A stretch of DNA of 64,000 bases from contig AP024879.1 of assembly GCA_024346935.1 (NCBI GenBank), forward strand, positions 1,054,001 through 1,118,000, written 5' to 3'. Below, piece after piece: positions 24,942-36,100 of this stretch. Each line of letters begins with the position of its first letter. The first letter of the stretch is position 1. The notes below the pieces were generated by a model. It was not told where the DNA came from. It was given only the letters and a program-made list of their open reading frames with translations, and ran no database searches. The translations under genes were made by a program, and so were the position numbers. The stretch comes from Vibrio inusitatus (GTDB lineage: Bacteria > Pseudomonadota > Gammaproteobacteria > Enterobacterales > Vibrionaceae).

Positions 24942-26233
24942 TGAGTAGACAAGCTATCGAAGTCATTGAGTCTGGTGTTACTAGACGTTTATTAACCCTT
25001 AGTACTTTACTCATCGGCATGTGTATTATTCTATTTGTATGTTGGACTGTGTTAACGAAAGTTGATGAGATTGCCAAGGCAAAAGGAGCGGTTATTCCCG
25101 AAGGAGAGCGCCAGGTTCTACAAAGCGAGATTGGTGGTAAGTTAAAAAAGGTGTTTGTTAAACGAGGACAATTAGTAGAGATTGGCGATCCTATTGTCGA
25201 ATTTGACGCTACATTCCAAACTACAGCTCTCGAAGAGCTAAAAGCCGAGCAAGCAAGTTTAATTATGAGCATAGAGCGTATGTCTTCGCTTATCGATGAA
25301 CGCAAGCCAGACTTTTCTAAATTTGAGGATAAATATCCCGAAGTGGTCGCAGAACAAAGAGCTCAACTCGCCGCAACCATTGCAAACTACTACCAAAAGC
25401 GCGTGGTACTCGAGAAAGAAAGTGAACGCATTGCAGAAGAACTGAATGGGGTTAAACGAAGGGTTCCTGCGAAAAAGCGTCAATACAACTCTTCAAACCA
25501 GGAACTTGAAATCCTGTTAAAAGGCCAAAAATCTGGAAGCGTCTCACGAGTAAGAGTGCTCGAAATGCGTCAAACTCTTGCCTCTATTGAAAGTGAACTT
25601 GAAGATGCGAAAAGTAAACGTTCAGTGCTAATAAAGCAGGCTGAGTCCAACAAAAGTAAGATTAATCAATTACTTGCCGAAGGGAAACTAGAAGTCAGCA
25701 GAAAGAAATCTGAGGCCGTTTCTAAATTATCGTCACTAAATGCCCGTGTACGTTCCGGTGAAGCGAAATTAAATAATACCGTTGTCACATCCCCAGTTAA
25801 AGGTTTAGTGCAAAGCCTACCAACTACACGCACAGGCGGCGTTATTCAGCCTGGTGGTACCATTGTTGAATTGGTGCCTATTGATGGCAAAGCCGCATTC
25901 AAAGCGAAGCTTTCCCCACGAGATATTGGCTTTGTAACTGAAGGCCAACCTGCCAGAGTTAAAATAGATGCATTCGATTACAGTCGCTTTGGTGCGCTAA
26001 AAGGCAAAGTCACAGCCATTTCTCCAACCACTAGCCAAACTGAGCGAGGAGAAATCTATTACGATGTATTTATCGAGGTTGAGCAGGCTTACTTTAGAGA
26101 TAACCCTGAGAAGTTTTCTATTTTACCGGGTATGACAGGTGAGGTTGATATCACTACCGGTGAAAAAACTGTATTTCAATACCTTTGGAAGCCAATTTAC
26201 ACCAATGTTAGCCGAGCATTTGGCGAGCGGTAG
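24941..26233 (+). CDS. HlyD-family membrane fusion protein of a type I secretion system
   Basis: This 430-residue periplasmic adaptor has a short cytoplasmic N-terminus, one transmembrane helix at about residues 16-37, a beta-barrel/lipoyl part (AKAKGAVIPEGERQVLQSEIGG), and a long helical hairpin of about residues 90-275 rich in Glu, Lys and Arg. A second lipoyl half follows (VVTSPVKGLVQSL, GGVIQPGGTIVELVP). The C-terminus TTGEKTVFQYLWKPI is typical of HlyD/LapC. It should link the ABC pair to an outer-membrane TolC-like channel, which is not in this window. It overlaps the ABC gene by one base and ends the operon before a terminator. Confidence 0.94.
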   Translation: MSRQAIEVIESGVTRRLLTLSTLLIGMCIILFVCWTVLTKVDEIAKAKGAVIPEGERQVLQSEIGGKLKKVFVKRGQLVEIGDPIVEFDATFQTTALEELKAEQASLIMSIERMSSLIDERKPDFSKFEDKYPEVVAEQRAQLAATIANYYQKRVVLEKESERIAEELNGVKRRVPAKKRQYNSSNQELEILLKGQKSGSVSRVRVLEMRQTLASIESELEDAKSKRSVLIKQAESNKSKINQLLAEGKLEVSRKKSEAVSKLSSLNARVRSGEAKLNNTVVTSPVKGLVQSLPTTRTGGVIQPGGTIVELVPIDGKAAFKAKLSPRDIGFVTEGQPARVKIDAFDYSRFGALKGKVTAISPTTSQTERGEIYYDVFIEVEQAYFRDNPEKFSILPGMTGEVDITTGEKTVFQYLWKPIYTNVSRAFGER

Positions 26234-26262
26234 TGATGTATACTTATTGATTTGAAAGGAAA

Positions 26263-26288
26263 ACAGCGCCAATTTGCGCTGTTTTTTT
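26263..26288. terminator. Intrinsic terminator between convergent operons
   Basis: ACAGCGC at 26263-26269 pairs with GCGCTGT at 26276-26282 across a six-base loop, extended by A/T pairs and followed by a run of seven T. It lies 30 bases after the HlyD-type gene and about 20 bases before the end of the convergent lipoprotein gene. It could stop both transcripts, more strongly the + strand one. Confidence 0.88.
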
Positions 26289-26306
26289 ATATGCAGTTAT
26301 TGCATT

Positions 26307-27101
26307 TTAGTTCAATGGTAACAGGTCGCATGTTACTGCTCCTAAAATAGGCGTGACCAATGCAACCCATTGATTTGATGCTGTATTTAGGCCACCATAC
26401 GAAGCATCGCATGTTACGATATCCGAGCCACTACGAGATAAATTGATTTCAATATCACTTTGGCTTTGATCTAACACCAACTCGGCTGAGATAGCTTTCA
26501 CTACCACACCTGTTTTACCTAACCCAACTTGTTCAGCACCACTGTAAGTAACCTTAATATCATAAGGTTGAATTTCAGCAATATCGGCTGCATTAAAGAC
26601 ATACACGGAATATTCATTGGTACTTGCGGTTGATGTGGGGGGCTTATCTACAGCCAATTCATAAACTGGTGGTACAGATTTGGAATCACCGATAGCAAAG
26701 ATCAACTGTTTACCTGTTCTGCTTTCTACTTGTAGAGATTGCGTTACTTTCGCTAGCTCAGTTTCGTCGTCATCTTCTTCGTATTCCAAATAATACTCTA
26801 AGACGTATAAAGGGCTTTCTTCACTATCCCTTATAGACAGGAATGACGAATCACCAAACAAATAATTCGGTAGCTCTATTTCAGTATCTAATTCGCCATC
26901 AACTGGATGAGAGTATTCAATCTCAACCTCTAAAGATTTATATATAGGGTCATTTATCCCTAAGCCTTGATCAACCAAGTTAATAACTTGAAACGAGAGC
27001 GTATTAACATCGTTATTTGGTTCTTCACCGCCACCATCACTACCGCCGCAAGCGGAAAGCAGTAACGATGATGTCAGTACACTTAACAATTTAATCTTCA
27101 T
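26307..27101 (-). CDS. Lipoprotein cotranscribed with the giant VCBS protein
   Basis: The 264-residue protein has a lipoprotein signal: MKIKLLSVLTSSLLLSAC (lipobox LSAC, Cys18) then GGSDGGGEEPNND. The mature part is acidic and beta-rich, with a DDDE cluster around residues 112-116 and two Cys near the end (VTCDASYGG and AVTCDLL). A DUF4397-like fold is possible, but no family was firmly recognised. It starts 27 bases after the stop of the 3802-residue gene with an AAGGACG box, so the two are one transcript. A role as membrane partner or anchor of the giant proteins is inferred from position only. Confidence 0.8.
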   Translation of the reverse strand: MKIKLLSVLTSSLLLSACGGSDGGGEEPNNDVNTLSFQVINLVDQGLGINDPIYKSLEVEIEYSHPVDGELDTEIELPNYLFGDSSFLSIRDSEESPLYVLEYYLEYEEDDDETELAKVTQSLQVESRTGKQLIFAIGDSKSVPPVYELAVDKPPTSTASTNEYSVYVFNAADIAEIQPYDIKVTYSGAEQVGLGKTGVVVKAISAELVLDQSQSDIEINLSRSGSDIVTCDASYGGLNTASNQWVALVTPILGAVTCDLLPLN

Positions 27102-27128
27102 AGGTAACGTCCTTATTTCATACCTTTA

Positions 27129-30100
27129 TTAACTATGGTCCATGTAGTCATTTGGGTCAAAATGATGATCTATTGTTGGTTCTTCATGTTGGTGCTTATC
27201 ATGTTCATCAACCGATGTATCTTCATCATTTACAAGGCTATTACCTAACTCATCTAGATGAGCTTCACTTCCAGTTAAATGGTCAGCCTGAGCTAAAATC
27301 AAATCCATGTCACTTGGAGCTGCTTGATCAACACTTTCAGAGCTATCACCTTTTTCAATACCTAATTGAGCCAAGTAGTGTTGCGCTCCACTCTGGTGCT
27401 CATGCGCATCGCTAGCTAAAGATTCAAGCGTGATGGTTGGTGAATCTTCAACTCCAGAATCAAACCCTGGTTCATCGTAAGCCACACCTGTAGGTGGCGG
27501 AGGCGGTGGTGCAGGATGACTAATCGCAGGTGTCACATCCATACCCACCATATGGGTAGAAACTGTGTTGTGACCACTGTGTCCATGAATATACGTTATA
27601 TCTAAGTTCACTTTTACATCCACATTTGAAGAGTGAACATCATGGTAAAGAACTTGGAATACATCATGATGCTCTTCAGATGTGGTTGACCCAACCCAAT
27701 GAGTGCCACCTTGCGTTTTTTGACCTGCTGTTGGAGCTTGGCTATACACATAGTCGACCTTACCGGTGTGCGGGTCTATAGTAAGGGTTCCGTATTGACC
27801 GTGTAAACTCAATACACTATGACCATGCCCGTCAGAAATCCCCCAACCGCTGCCTAATTGTGGATTGAGCTGCTGCAGCAATGGGGGAGCTACCAACACT
27901 CCGGTCATGTGAGAACCAAGTCCCCCTCCACCAGTGGGCTGCGGCGGCGTTTTAAACCCTAACATTGGTACTTGGTTGGAAGAGTCTTCTACAAATAGTG
28001 GGCTGTTCGTTGATACATGGTTACCTGCGTTATCACTTACGCTTGCGGAAACATCGTTAACACCACCATGTAATGCTTGAACATCAGCCGAGCTCAACTG
28101 AGTTGACCATGCGCCATGTTGAACTTGCGCTTGATGGTGCTGACCTGCAATCGTAACAGTGACAAACTGGCCATCTTCTACGCCATTAACCGAACCTGAA
28201 ATAGTTAACGAGTGGTTTTTCTCAGTGGCATCTACAATGTTGTCTGATGCTATAGGGTTCACCGTGATGCTTGCATCAGTATCTATTTTGATATCCAAAA
28301 CCGATGATACCGCAGGGGTTACTGAAGCCGGTGCTAATGCTTTAGCTGATATGTGGTGGCTTCCATCACTCAATGTTGAAAGTGACGCACTATAATCCCC
28401 ATTTGCATCAGAAATCGCATGTCCTACGGCAGTCGAACCATCATAAAGGGTTACTTTCGAAAATGGGATTGCTGTAGTGCCACTTATGGTCGGTGTATTA
28501 TCATTAGTAACATCATCCGAGTGCGAAATCCCACTATCGCTTGCTGCGGTTAAATCTACCGTGACACTATTGGTGGGCGCGACATTACTGCCGCTAGGCA
28601 TGCTAGGTTGGCTGGTCGTAATGGTTGGCACATTAGGTACTGTAGTACTAATAGTTGGTTGGTTACCAGTGCTTGCCGTCACTTGCCCGTTTGCGTCAAA
28701 TGTGATGAATTTAGAAGCTTCTCCACCATGGTTATCTGCTACTTTGACTTCGAATACGTCTAAACCATGATAGGTTTTAGTCGCCGTGTTGTAACTCATA
28801 CCGGCAACGGTTCCATTCGGAGTATAAGAGTATGCACCGGAGTCGGGGTCTACCGTTAGGTCGCCAAATTGACCATGTGAAGTAACCACTGAAAATGAAT
28901 GCGTATCTTGGGTATCAACATCAGTTTCAGTTAATTTACCCGTAGTGGGTGTCGATTGCTGTACTGCCAGTGTAGGCTGATCATTGGTTCCAAACACCGT
29001 AACAGTTAGTGTATGCGTACCACTGCCATCAAGTGAAGAAACAACAATTTTCTCTTCAAAAGATTCACCAGCACCTAAACTTTGAACAATACCGCCCCTA
29101 TTATCAATTTGATAATCCCAGTGACCATCTTGTTGTATATGGAAAACGCCACCGTGAGCGGTTGTAATATCTTGCGTCTGAAGGCCACTTTCTCCATGAT
29201 CATGATCGAGTACATCAAGACGCCCCCCTGCATGTAACATGTTGGGGTAAAAAGTAATGTTATGATCTTCCTGTACGCTCTGTGTAGAAGGAGAAGACTG
29301 AGGCATAGCATCGACAATAATTGCAGTGTCTTGTTCACCATTAATTGTAATTTTAACCGGTAGCACTTGGCCATCACTAGTGGTTACATTAAAGGTGTCT
29401 GTCAATGTTTCTCCTGGTTTAAGTGATTCAACCAACTTCTGATAACGGTGATTTTGAGATGCTGAGTTGAGTTTAAATTCATAGGAGCCATCTTGCCAAA
29501 CAGTCAATGCTCCATAGTCATGAGAGCCGTGATAGACATCAAAATCAAAATGAGAGTTGCTTGAATCAATATCTGAAATCTGAAAATTCCCCCGCACAGC
29601 TTGATGATGAGCTCCAATGTACCCACTTCCAATTGCTTCAGTTTCGGTAATATCGAGATCTGCAACCGTTACCTTTGCAAGGTCATCAGTACCATGCACA
29701 ACGATTGTCAAATTTTCTGTACTAGAAGCATTCTGTTCATCAGTGACTGTTACCGGAATAGTAATAGTCTGATCTTGTCCTGCACCAAGGTGCTGATATG
29801 AGGAGTGAGATGGGTCAAAAGTGTAGCTTCCATCAGCATTAAAGGTAAGACCATCTACTTGATTTGCAATACCGTAGGAGAGATGCGTATTATAATCTTG
29901 GTCAGTTGCCTGCATTTGCCCTTTTAGAGACATGCCATCTTCTGTGACAGAATGTGTTTGTGCAGTGAGAAGGGGCGCGTCATTAGTTCCGTGTACCGTT
30001 ATAGTAATATCGTGTGTTGTTCCATCAGCAGATCGAACTTGATAGACTACATGTTCAACATCTCCTTCATGAAGATACTGCAGAGCACTATTGGCAACTT

Positions 30101-33100
30101 CATAGCCCCAATTACCTTGAGCAGTTATGTGTAACTGACCATGGAAAGGATCGTGAATTGCTTTTTCACCTAGCTGACTCCACTGAAAATGGTCTTGTCC
30201 AGCATCGGGATCTGTGACTGAAAGAGTTCCGGATACTGCAACGGGGTGTGCCGAACTATGTCCAACATTCTGATCTTCAGTAATAGAATCTTTATCATCA
30301 CCAGTAATAATCGCAGCATCTTCTGTCCCTTGTACATTTACCTGTATATGCTGGGTCGCTTTTGAACCATCACTTGAAATGGCGACAACATCGAACCCTT
30401 CAGCTTTATTATCTGAGCCTCTAAGTTGGTTAGCTTTACTTGGATCTAAATCATAATGCCAAGAACCATCACGATTTACCGACAACGTGCCATAAGCACC
30501 TACGGAATTTTGCGCCTCAAAATGCACCGTATCATCAGTATCTAAATCATGGGCTTGTAAGGTTCCAGAAATGGTGGTTTTACTATCTTCAACTGCAGTA
30601 CCTTGTGTGGCTGTTGTGGCTGCAGGCGTATCGATGATCACATGATCATCTGTACCACGAATCGTCGCAGTAATTGGAATTCGGGTACCATCTGCCGTTA
30701 TCAAGGTCATTGAGTCCGTTAAGCTCTGTCCATCTTTTAGACCTTGAATTTCACTGTGGTTATTATCGGCGACATAACGCCATTTATTATGGCCATCTGT
30801 GCTATGAGTAGTAACAAAGCTGCCATGAGAGCCTTGAAGAGATAGTGCGAAATCTGCTGGAACCTGATGTATCACACCATTAACTTCAATTTGAACAATA
30901 TTAGCTTCAGCGCTGCTATCTACATCGATCGTATCAAGGTTGGTCCATGGAGAAGCGAGCTCATGAGAAGCAGGACGTGAAATGTTATCTTCAGTGACTG
31001 TAGCAGATGAGAACTGGCTAGCTAGGCTGGATGCATCATTGACTGCTGTTAGAGTGGTGTTTGCACCTGTATGCGTGATACCACCGTGAGCATCTGTAAC
31101 ATCGTAAGAAAAATTAACTTGTCCGTTGTAGTTGGCATCGGGATGGAAGGTAAAAGTTCCATCTTGGTTATCGACGATCTTGCCGTGATCAGCAACTAAA
31201 TTAGCAACGTCTAATTGACCTATATCGTTATGATCGATATCTGTTGCATTCGCTAATAGGTCAGCCTTGCTTAATTGAATATCAGTATCTTCTGAACCTG
31301 GTGCTAATTGAACTTGCGCTGAAACAATCGGCGCATCATTAGTGCCCTGCACTGTTACTGTTAATAACTGGCTTGCAGTACCATCAAGAGAATGCACGGT
31401 ATGAGTTTCCGTAAACGATTCACCGGCACCTAACTTTTGAACTTCATCTAATGAATTATCAATAGTGTAGTTCCAGCCTCCATCAGCGCTAATGTTGAAA
31501 TGCCCTTGGTGCGCGGTATTGATGACTTCAGCTTGTAGGTAAGATTGATCATGGTCTGGATCGACTACTTGTAAACGACCGCCTGCATATAAGTGCGTAG
31601 GGCTGGCGTTTACAAAATGATCTTCGGTAACGGTTTGACTAGCCGATAATAAATTAGGCAACGGTACATTAATGTGTGCATTACTGTCTTCGCCCGTTAC
31701 TCTCACCATTACTGTCAATGTTTGACCATCAGAGGTTTTTATTTCATATGGGAAATCTATTGATTCTCCCGAATGTAAACCGCCAACTAGATCATCCGCA
31801 TGGCGGTTGAGTGCACCTTGTAATCTAAATTGATAAGAACCGTCAGGCCAAATTTCAAACGCACCTGGTGCATAACCTTGTCCTAGATATTGGCCACTAA
31901 ATACAAATTGAGTATTGTCGCCGGTATCAGGGTCGACTAACTGCAACTTGCCACCGTAACCGTGTTGTGCACTATCAAGAGCTTGTGTCTCAGTCATCTG
32001 AATGACATTTGAAGCTAGTGTTGCTTTGTCATCAGCCCCAACCATAGTGATCGTCGCAGTAGCAGAAGTTTGCCCACCATGATTGTCATCAATCATGTAG
32101 TGCACAACGATATCTGCTTTTTCTCCAGCACTCAGGTGCTGGAATATCTTCGCATGACTATCGATGATAAGTGAATGCCCATCTTTAGCGATCGTTACAC
32201 CTTGCGGCAACCCTCCTGAACTCCCTTCAAAAGAAGCTTGGATTTGGCTAATAGATAGTGTGTCACCATCAACATCTGTCGCTCCGGCGAGCAAGTTTAC
32301 AGCGTGATGCGTATCTGTATCCTCTGTTAATGAATCAATAACAGGGACGTTGTCAGGACTATCATTAACCGCGGCTAGTGTTGTAGTGGCGCCCGTATGT
32401 GTAATGCCTCCATGATTATCTTTCACATCATAAGTAAAATGTACATCACCGTTATAATCTTTCTCCGGTGTAAATGAGAAACTCCCATCAGGGTTAACAG
32501 CAATTGAGCCATGATCGGGGTGAAGATTTTCAATCGTCAATAGTCCTACATCATTATTATCAACATCAACCGTATTTTGTAATAGTTGTGCAACTGTAAT
32601 GGTTTGGCGTGTATCTTCGGTGCCGGCGTTAAGTTGCACTTCTGATGAGCAATACGGGCGGTCATTACTACCATGAATAGTAATAACAATATCGTGCGGT
32701 GTACCGTCTATAGAATGGACCGTGATGGTATCCGTTAACGTTTCACCGTCACCAAGTTGGTCAATTGCAGTACCTCTGGTAGTTGGTCTTCCACCAATAT
32801 GGCTAACGCTGCCAGCATCGGCAACGTAATGCCAACTGCCATCCGTGTTTAAAATTAAATCGCCGTATGTACCGTGATAGTTATACGCATTAGTATGGGG
32901 AGGAAAGCCTTGTTCGCCGGTGTCTGGGTCAATTACAGTTAATTGACCATCAGCATATAGCACGCTGTTTCCGAGTGTCGCCATACCCGAATGGGCATGA
33001 TCCGGTGACATGTTATCGCCTGCTGTTTTCTCAGTTACTGACCCTGTATCAACACCTTGAATAACAGCCGCATCCCCTACCGCGTTCACAGTAAGCATCA

Positions 33101-36100
33101 TGCCAGAGATGCCAGCTTTGCCAGTGTTAGGGTCTAGAGCTTGCGCTCCATGATTGTCCATCACCGCATAGGTAAAAGTTGCCTGACCATTGAAGTCTTT
33201 CTCTGGTGTGTAAATAACGCTTTTGCCATCTGGTGAGACAACTGCAGTTCCGTGATCAACGTGTAATTGCTCTATATGAAGCGTATCACCATGATCTATA
33301 TCTTTTCCTACCCACATGAAACGTTCAATTGGAATGCTTACCGCTTTGTCTTCATCGGTCGTAATTGGGTGAGGGCCACCACTTAAGTTTCCGTAACCAG
33401 AGAAAATAAGTTCAGGGTTATCATTGGTCCCATGAAGGGTAATGGTGATACGCTGTTTTGTACCATCCACCGTCGAAACTTCATAAACAATGTCTTTTGT
33501 TTCCCCCTCCGCCATACCTTGTACAAGGCTGTTGTTAACAGAAAAATACCAAGAACCACTATCTGAAATGATTAAACCATTGTGATTGAGATTATATGGG
33601 TCATCAATTTTAGTGACCGATATAAAGCGTGCTTCTCCTCCATCAGGATCAATCACATGAAGTTGTCCCTGCAACTCTAATTGAGTGTGATATTGGTCAA
33701 GCTTATCTTCGGTTATGTCTCCTGTGTGCTGACCTGATATTTGAGCTGCATCCGCCACACCTTGCAATTGCATCGTTGCTCCGGTAGCAGTTGCTCCACC
33801 ATGCGCATCTTTTACATCATAGGTAAAATGCACTTGTCCGTAATAATCTGGATCTGGTGTAAAGGTAAAAGAACCATCTGCATTAGTTGCAATAGAGCCA
33901 TGGTCTGCATGCAGGTTCGCAATGCCTAATCTACCTGCATCATTAGCATCGACATCTACTGTGTTTTTAAGTAATTCAGCAACTGTAATGGTCTGCGCTG
34001 TATCTTCCTTACCGCTATTTAGCTGTACTTCCGACAAGCAGTAAGGGCGATCGTTGTCGCCATGAATTGTGATGACAATGTCATGTGTAGTGCCGTCCTT
34101 AGTAGAGACTGTTACGGTATCGATAAGGGTCTCCCCTTCACCAAGTTTATCGATCTCTGTACCTCTTGAAGACAGTGCGCCACCGACGGTTCTGATGCGC
34201 CCTGTATCTGCATAGTAATCCCAGTGACCACTCTCCGTCAGATGGAGATCACCATACTTACCTGCATATTCATAACCTTGCCCATGTGTCTCAAATACAG
34301 ACTCACCACTGTCAGGATCTATGATGGTCAACTGACCGTGAGCACCAATGGTTGTATGACTCAGAATCGCCATTCCTGGTTGTGCGTAATTCGGTGACAT
34401 GTCCACACCGGAAGTCTGCTCCGAGACGTCCCCAGTATCTACTCCACCTACTACTGCAGCATTATTGGCTCCCGTAATTGTAATGGTTAAAGGTTGAGTA
34501 CTGGACGCATGATGCTCATCCGTTACCGTAACAGGAATAGTCAGCGTTTTTGTCACGCCAGAAGGAATAGATTGATAAGTCGCGTGGCTTGGATCAAACG
34601 AGTAACTACCGTCTGAGTTGAAAATAAGACCATCAACACTTGGTGTGGTGTATGTAAGCACTGCACCTGTGTCTATATCTTGCCCCTGCATCTGTCCTTG
34701 CATTAAGGCGCCTCCCTCCGTTACAGAGTGAGACTGTGCACTTATGGTTGGTGTGTCATTAGTGCCATGAACGGTAAATTTCATGGTGTATGTCGTACCA
34801 TCAACGGAATGGATCACGACAGAATCTTGCTTCGTATCCCCAGCAGCAAGGCCTTGGATGTTTCGGTTGTCTAGCGTGTAGGTGTAGGTACCATCTTGGC
34901 TTAACACCACATGGCCACCCATTTTGGTGTCGTAGCCGATTCCCATATAGGTTTGTGGCCCGATATTAGGATCAAATTGAGCTTCACCCGCATCAGGATC
35001 TTGAATGTTCAATTTACCATCGTAGTGAAGCATATAATGGGTATCAATATACCCTCTATCTTCAGTGACTCCCCTTACATCGAGATCCGGTTGTGCATCA
35101 GTAATAACTGCGTTGTCTGGACTTGCCGCAAGATTAAATCGTGCCTGCGTATTTGTCGAACCGCCATGACCATCTTGAACACTGTAGGTTAAGTGAACTT
35201 CACCGTTATAGTCTTTGTCTGGTGTAAAGGTATAGGTACCATTGTGGTTATCCACTAGCGAGCCATGATTAGCTTGCAGATTGGTGACAGTTAACACATC
35301 TCCAGAATCGACATCCGTCGCATGAGTTAATAGATCTGAGGCTGTGATAGTAACGGATTTATCTTCTAGGCCATCAGTGAGCTGAGTCCAAGCAGAGATT
35401 ACAGGTTTGTCATTGGTGCCCGATACACCTACTGTAATAGTTTGTTGTACAGCATTACCCGATGAATCTGTTGCCGTAACGGTAAAGATTTCTTGTGCTT
35501 TTTGGCCTTCACTAAGCGCGTCCGTCGCGGGATTGCTGTTGTTTAACTGATAATGCCATTGACCATGTTGATCGACGGTCAAATCACCATAAGTACCTTG
35601 TCCCTGAGCTACAGCCCATGTCAGCGTATCTCCGGTATCAGGATCCGTTGCTACTAAATTTCCTGTAGCCGTTGGTGAGCCGACAGTACTAGCACCAGCT
35701 TCGATCACATCTCCTGTTGTAGTACCAGAAATAACAGGTAGATCATTGGTGCCGTTAATGGTCACTTTGACGGTGGATTGCGTACCGTCTACTGACGATA
35801 CCGTGAAGGTTTCCTCTACTTTATCGCCGACATTTAAGCTGTTAAACGCTCTGTTCGCGGTAAACGTCCAATGACCGTTTGCATCAATAGCAAAGTCACC
35901 GTTGGTGCCTGAGGTTGTGCTCGGCGTAAACGTATTGTCTGGACTGTCCACGTCAGTACTGGTGAGCGTGCCTGCTGTGGTAATCGCGGTATCGGTTTCA
36001 TCTACAGCAACAGTAGCTGAGCTCACCGTCGCACTGTCATTGGTGCCATTAATGGTCACTTTCACGGTTGATTGGGTACCATCTACCGACGATACGGTGA

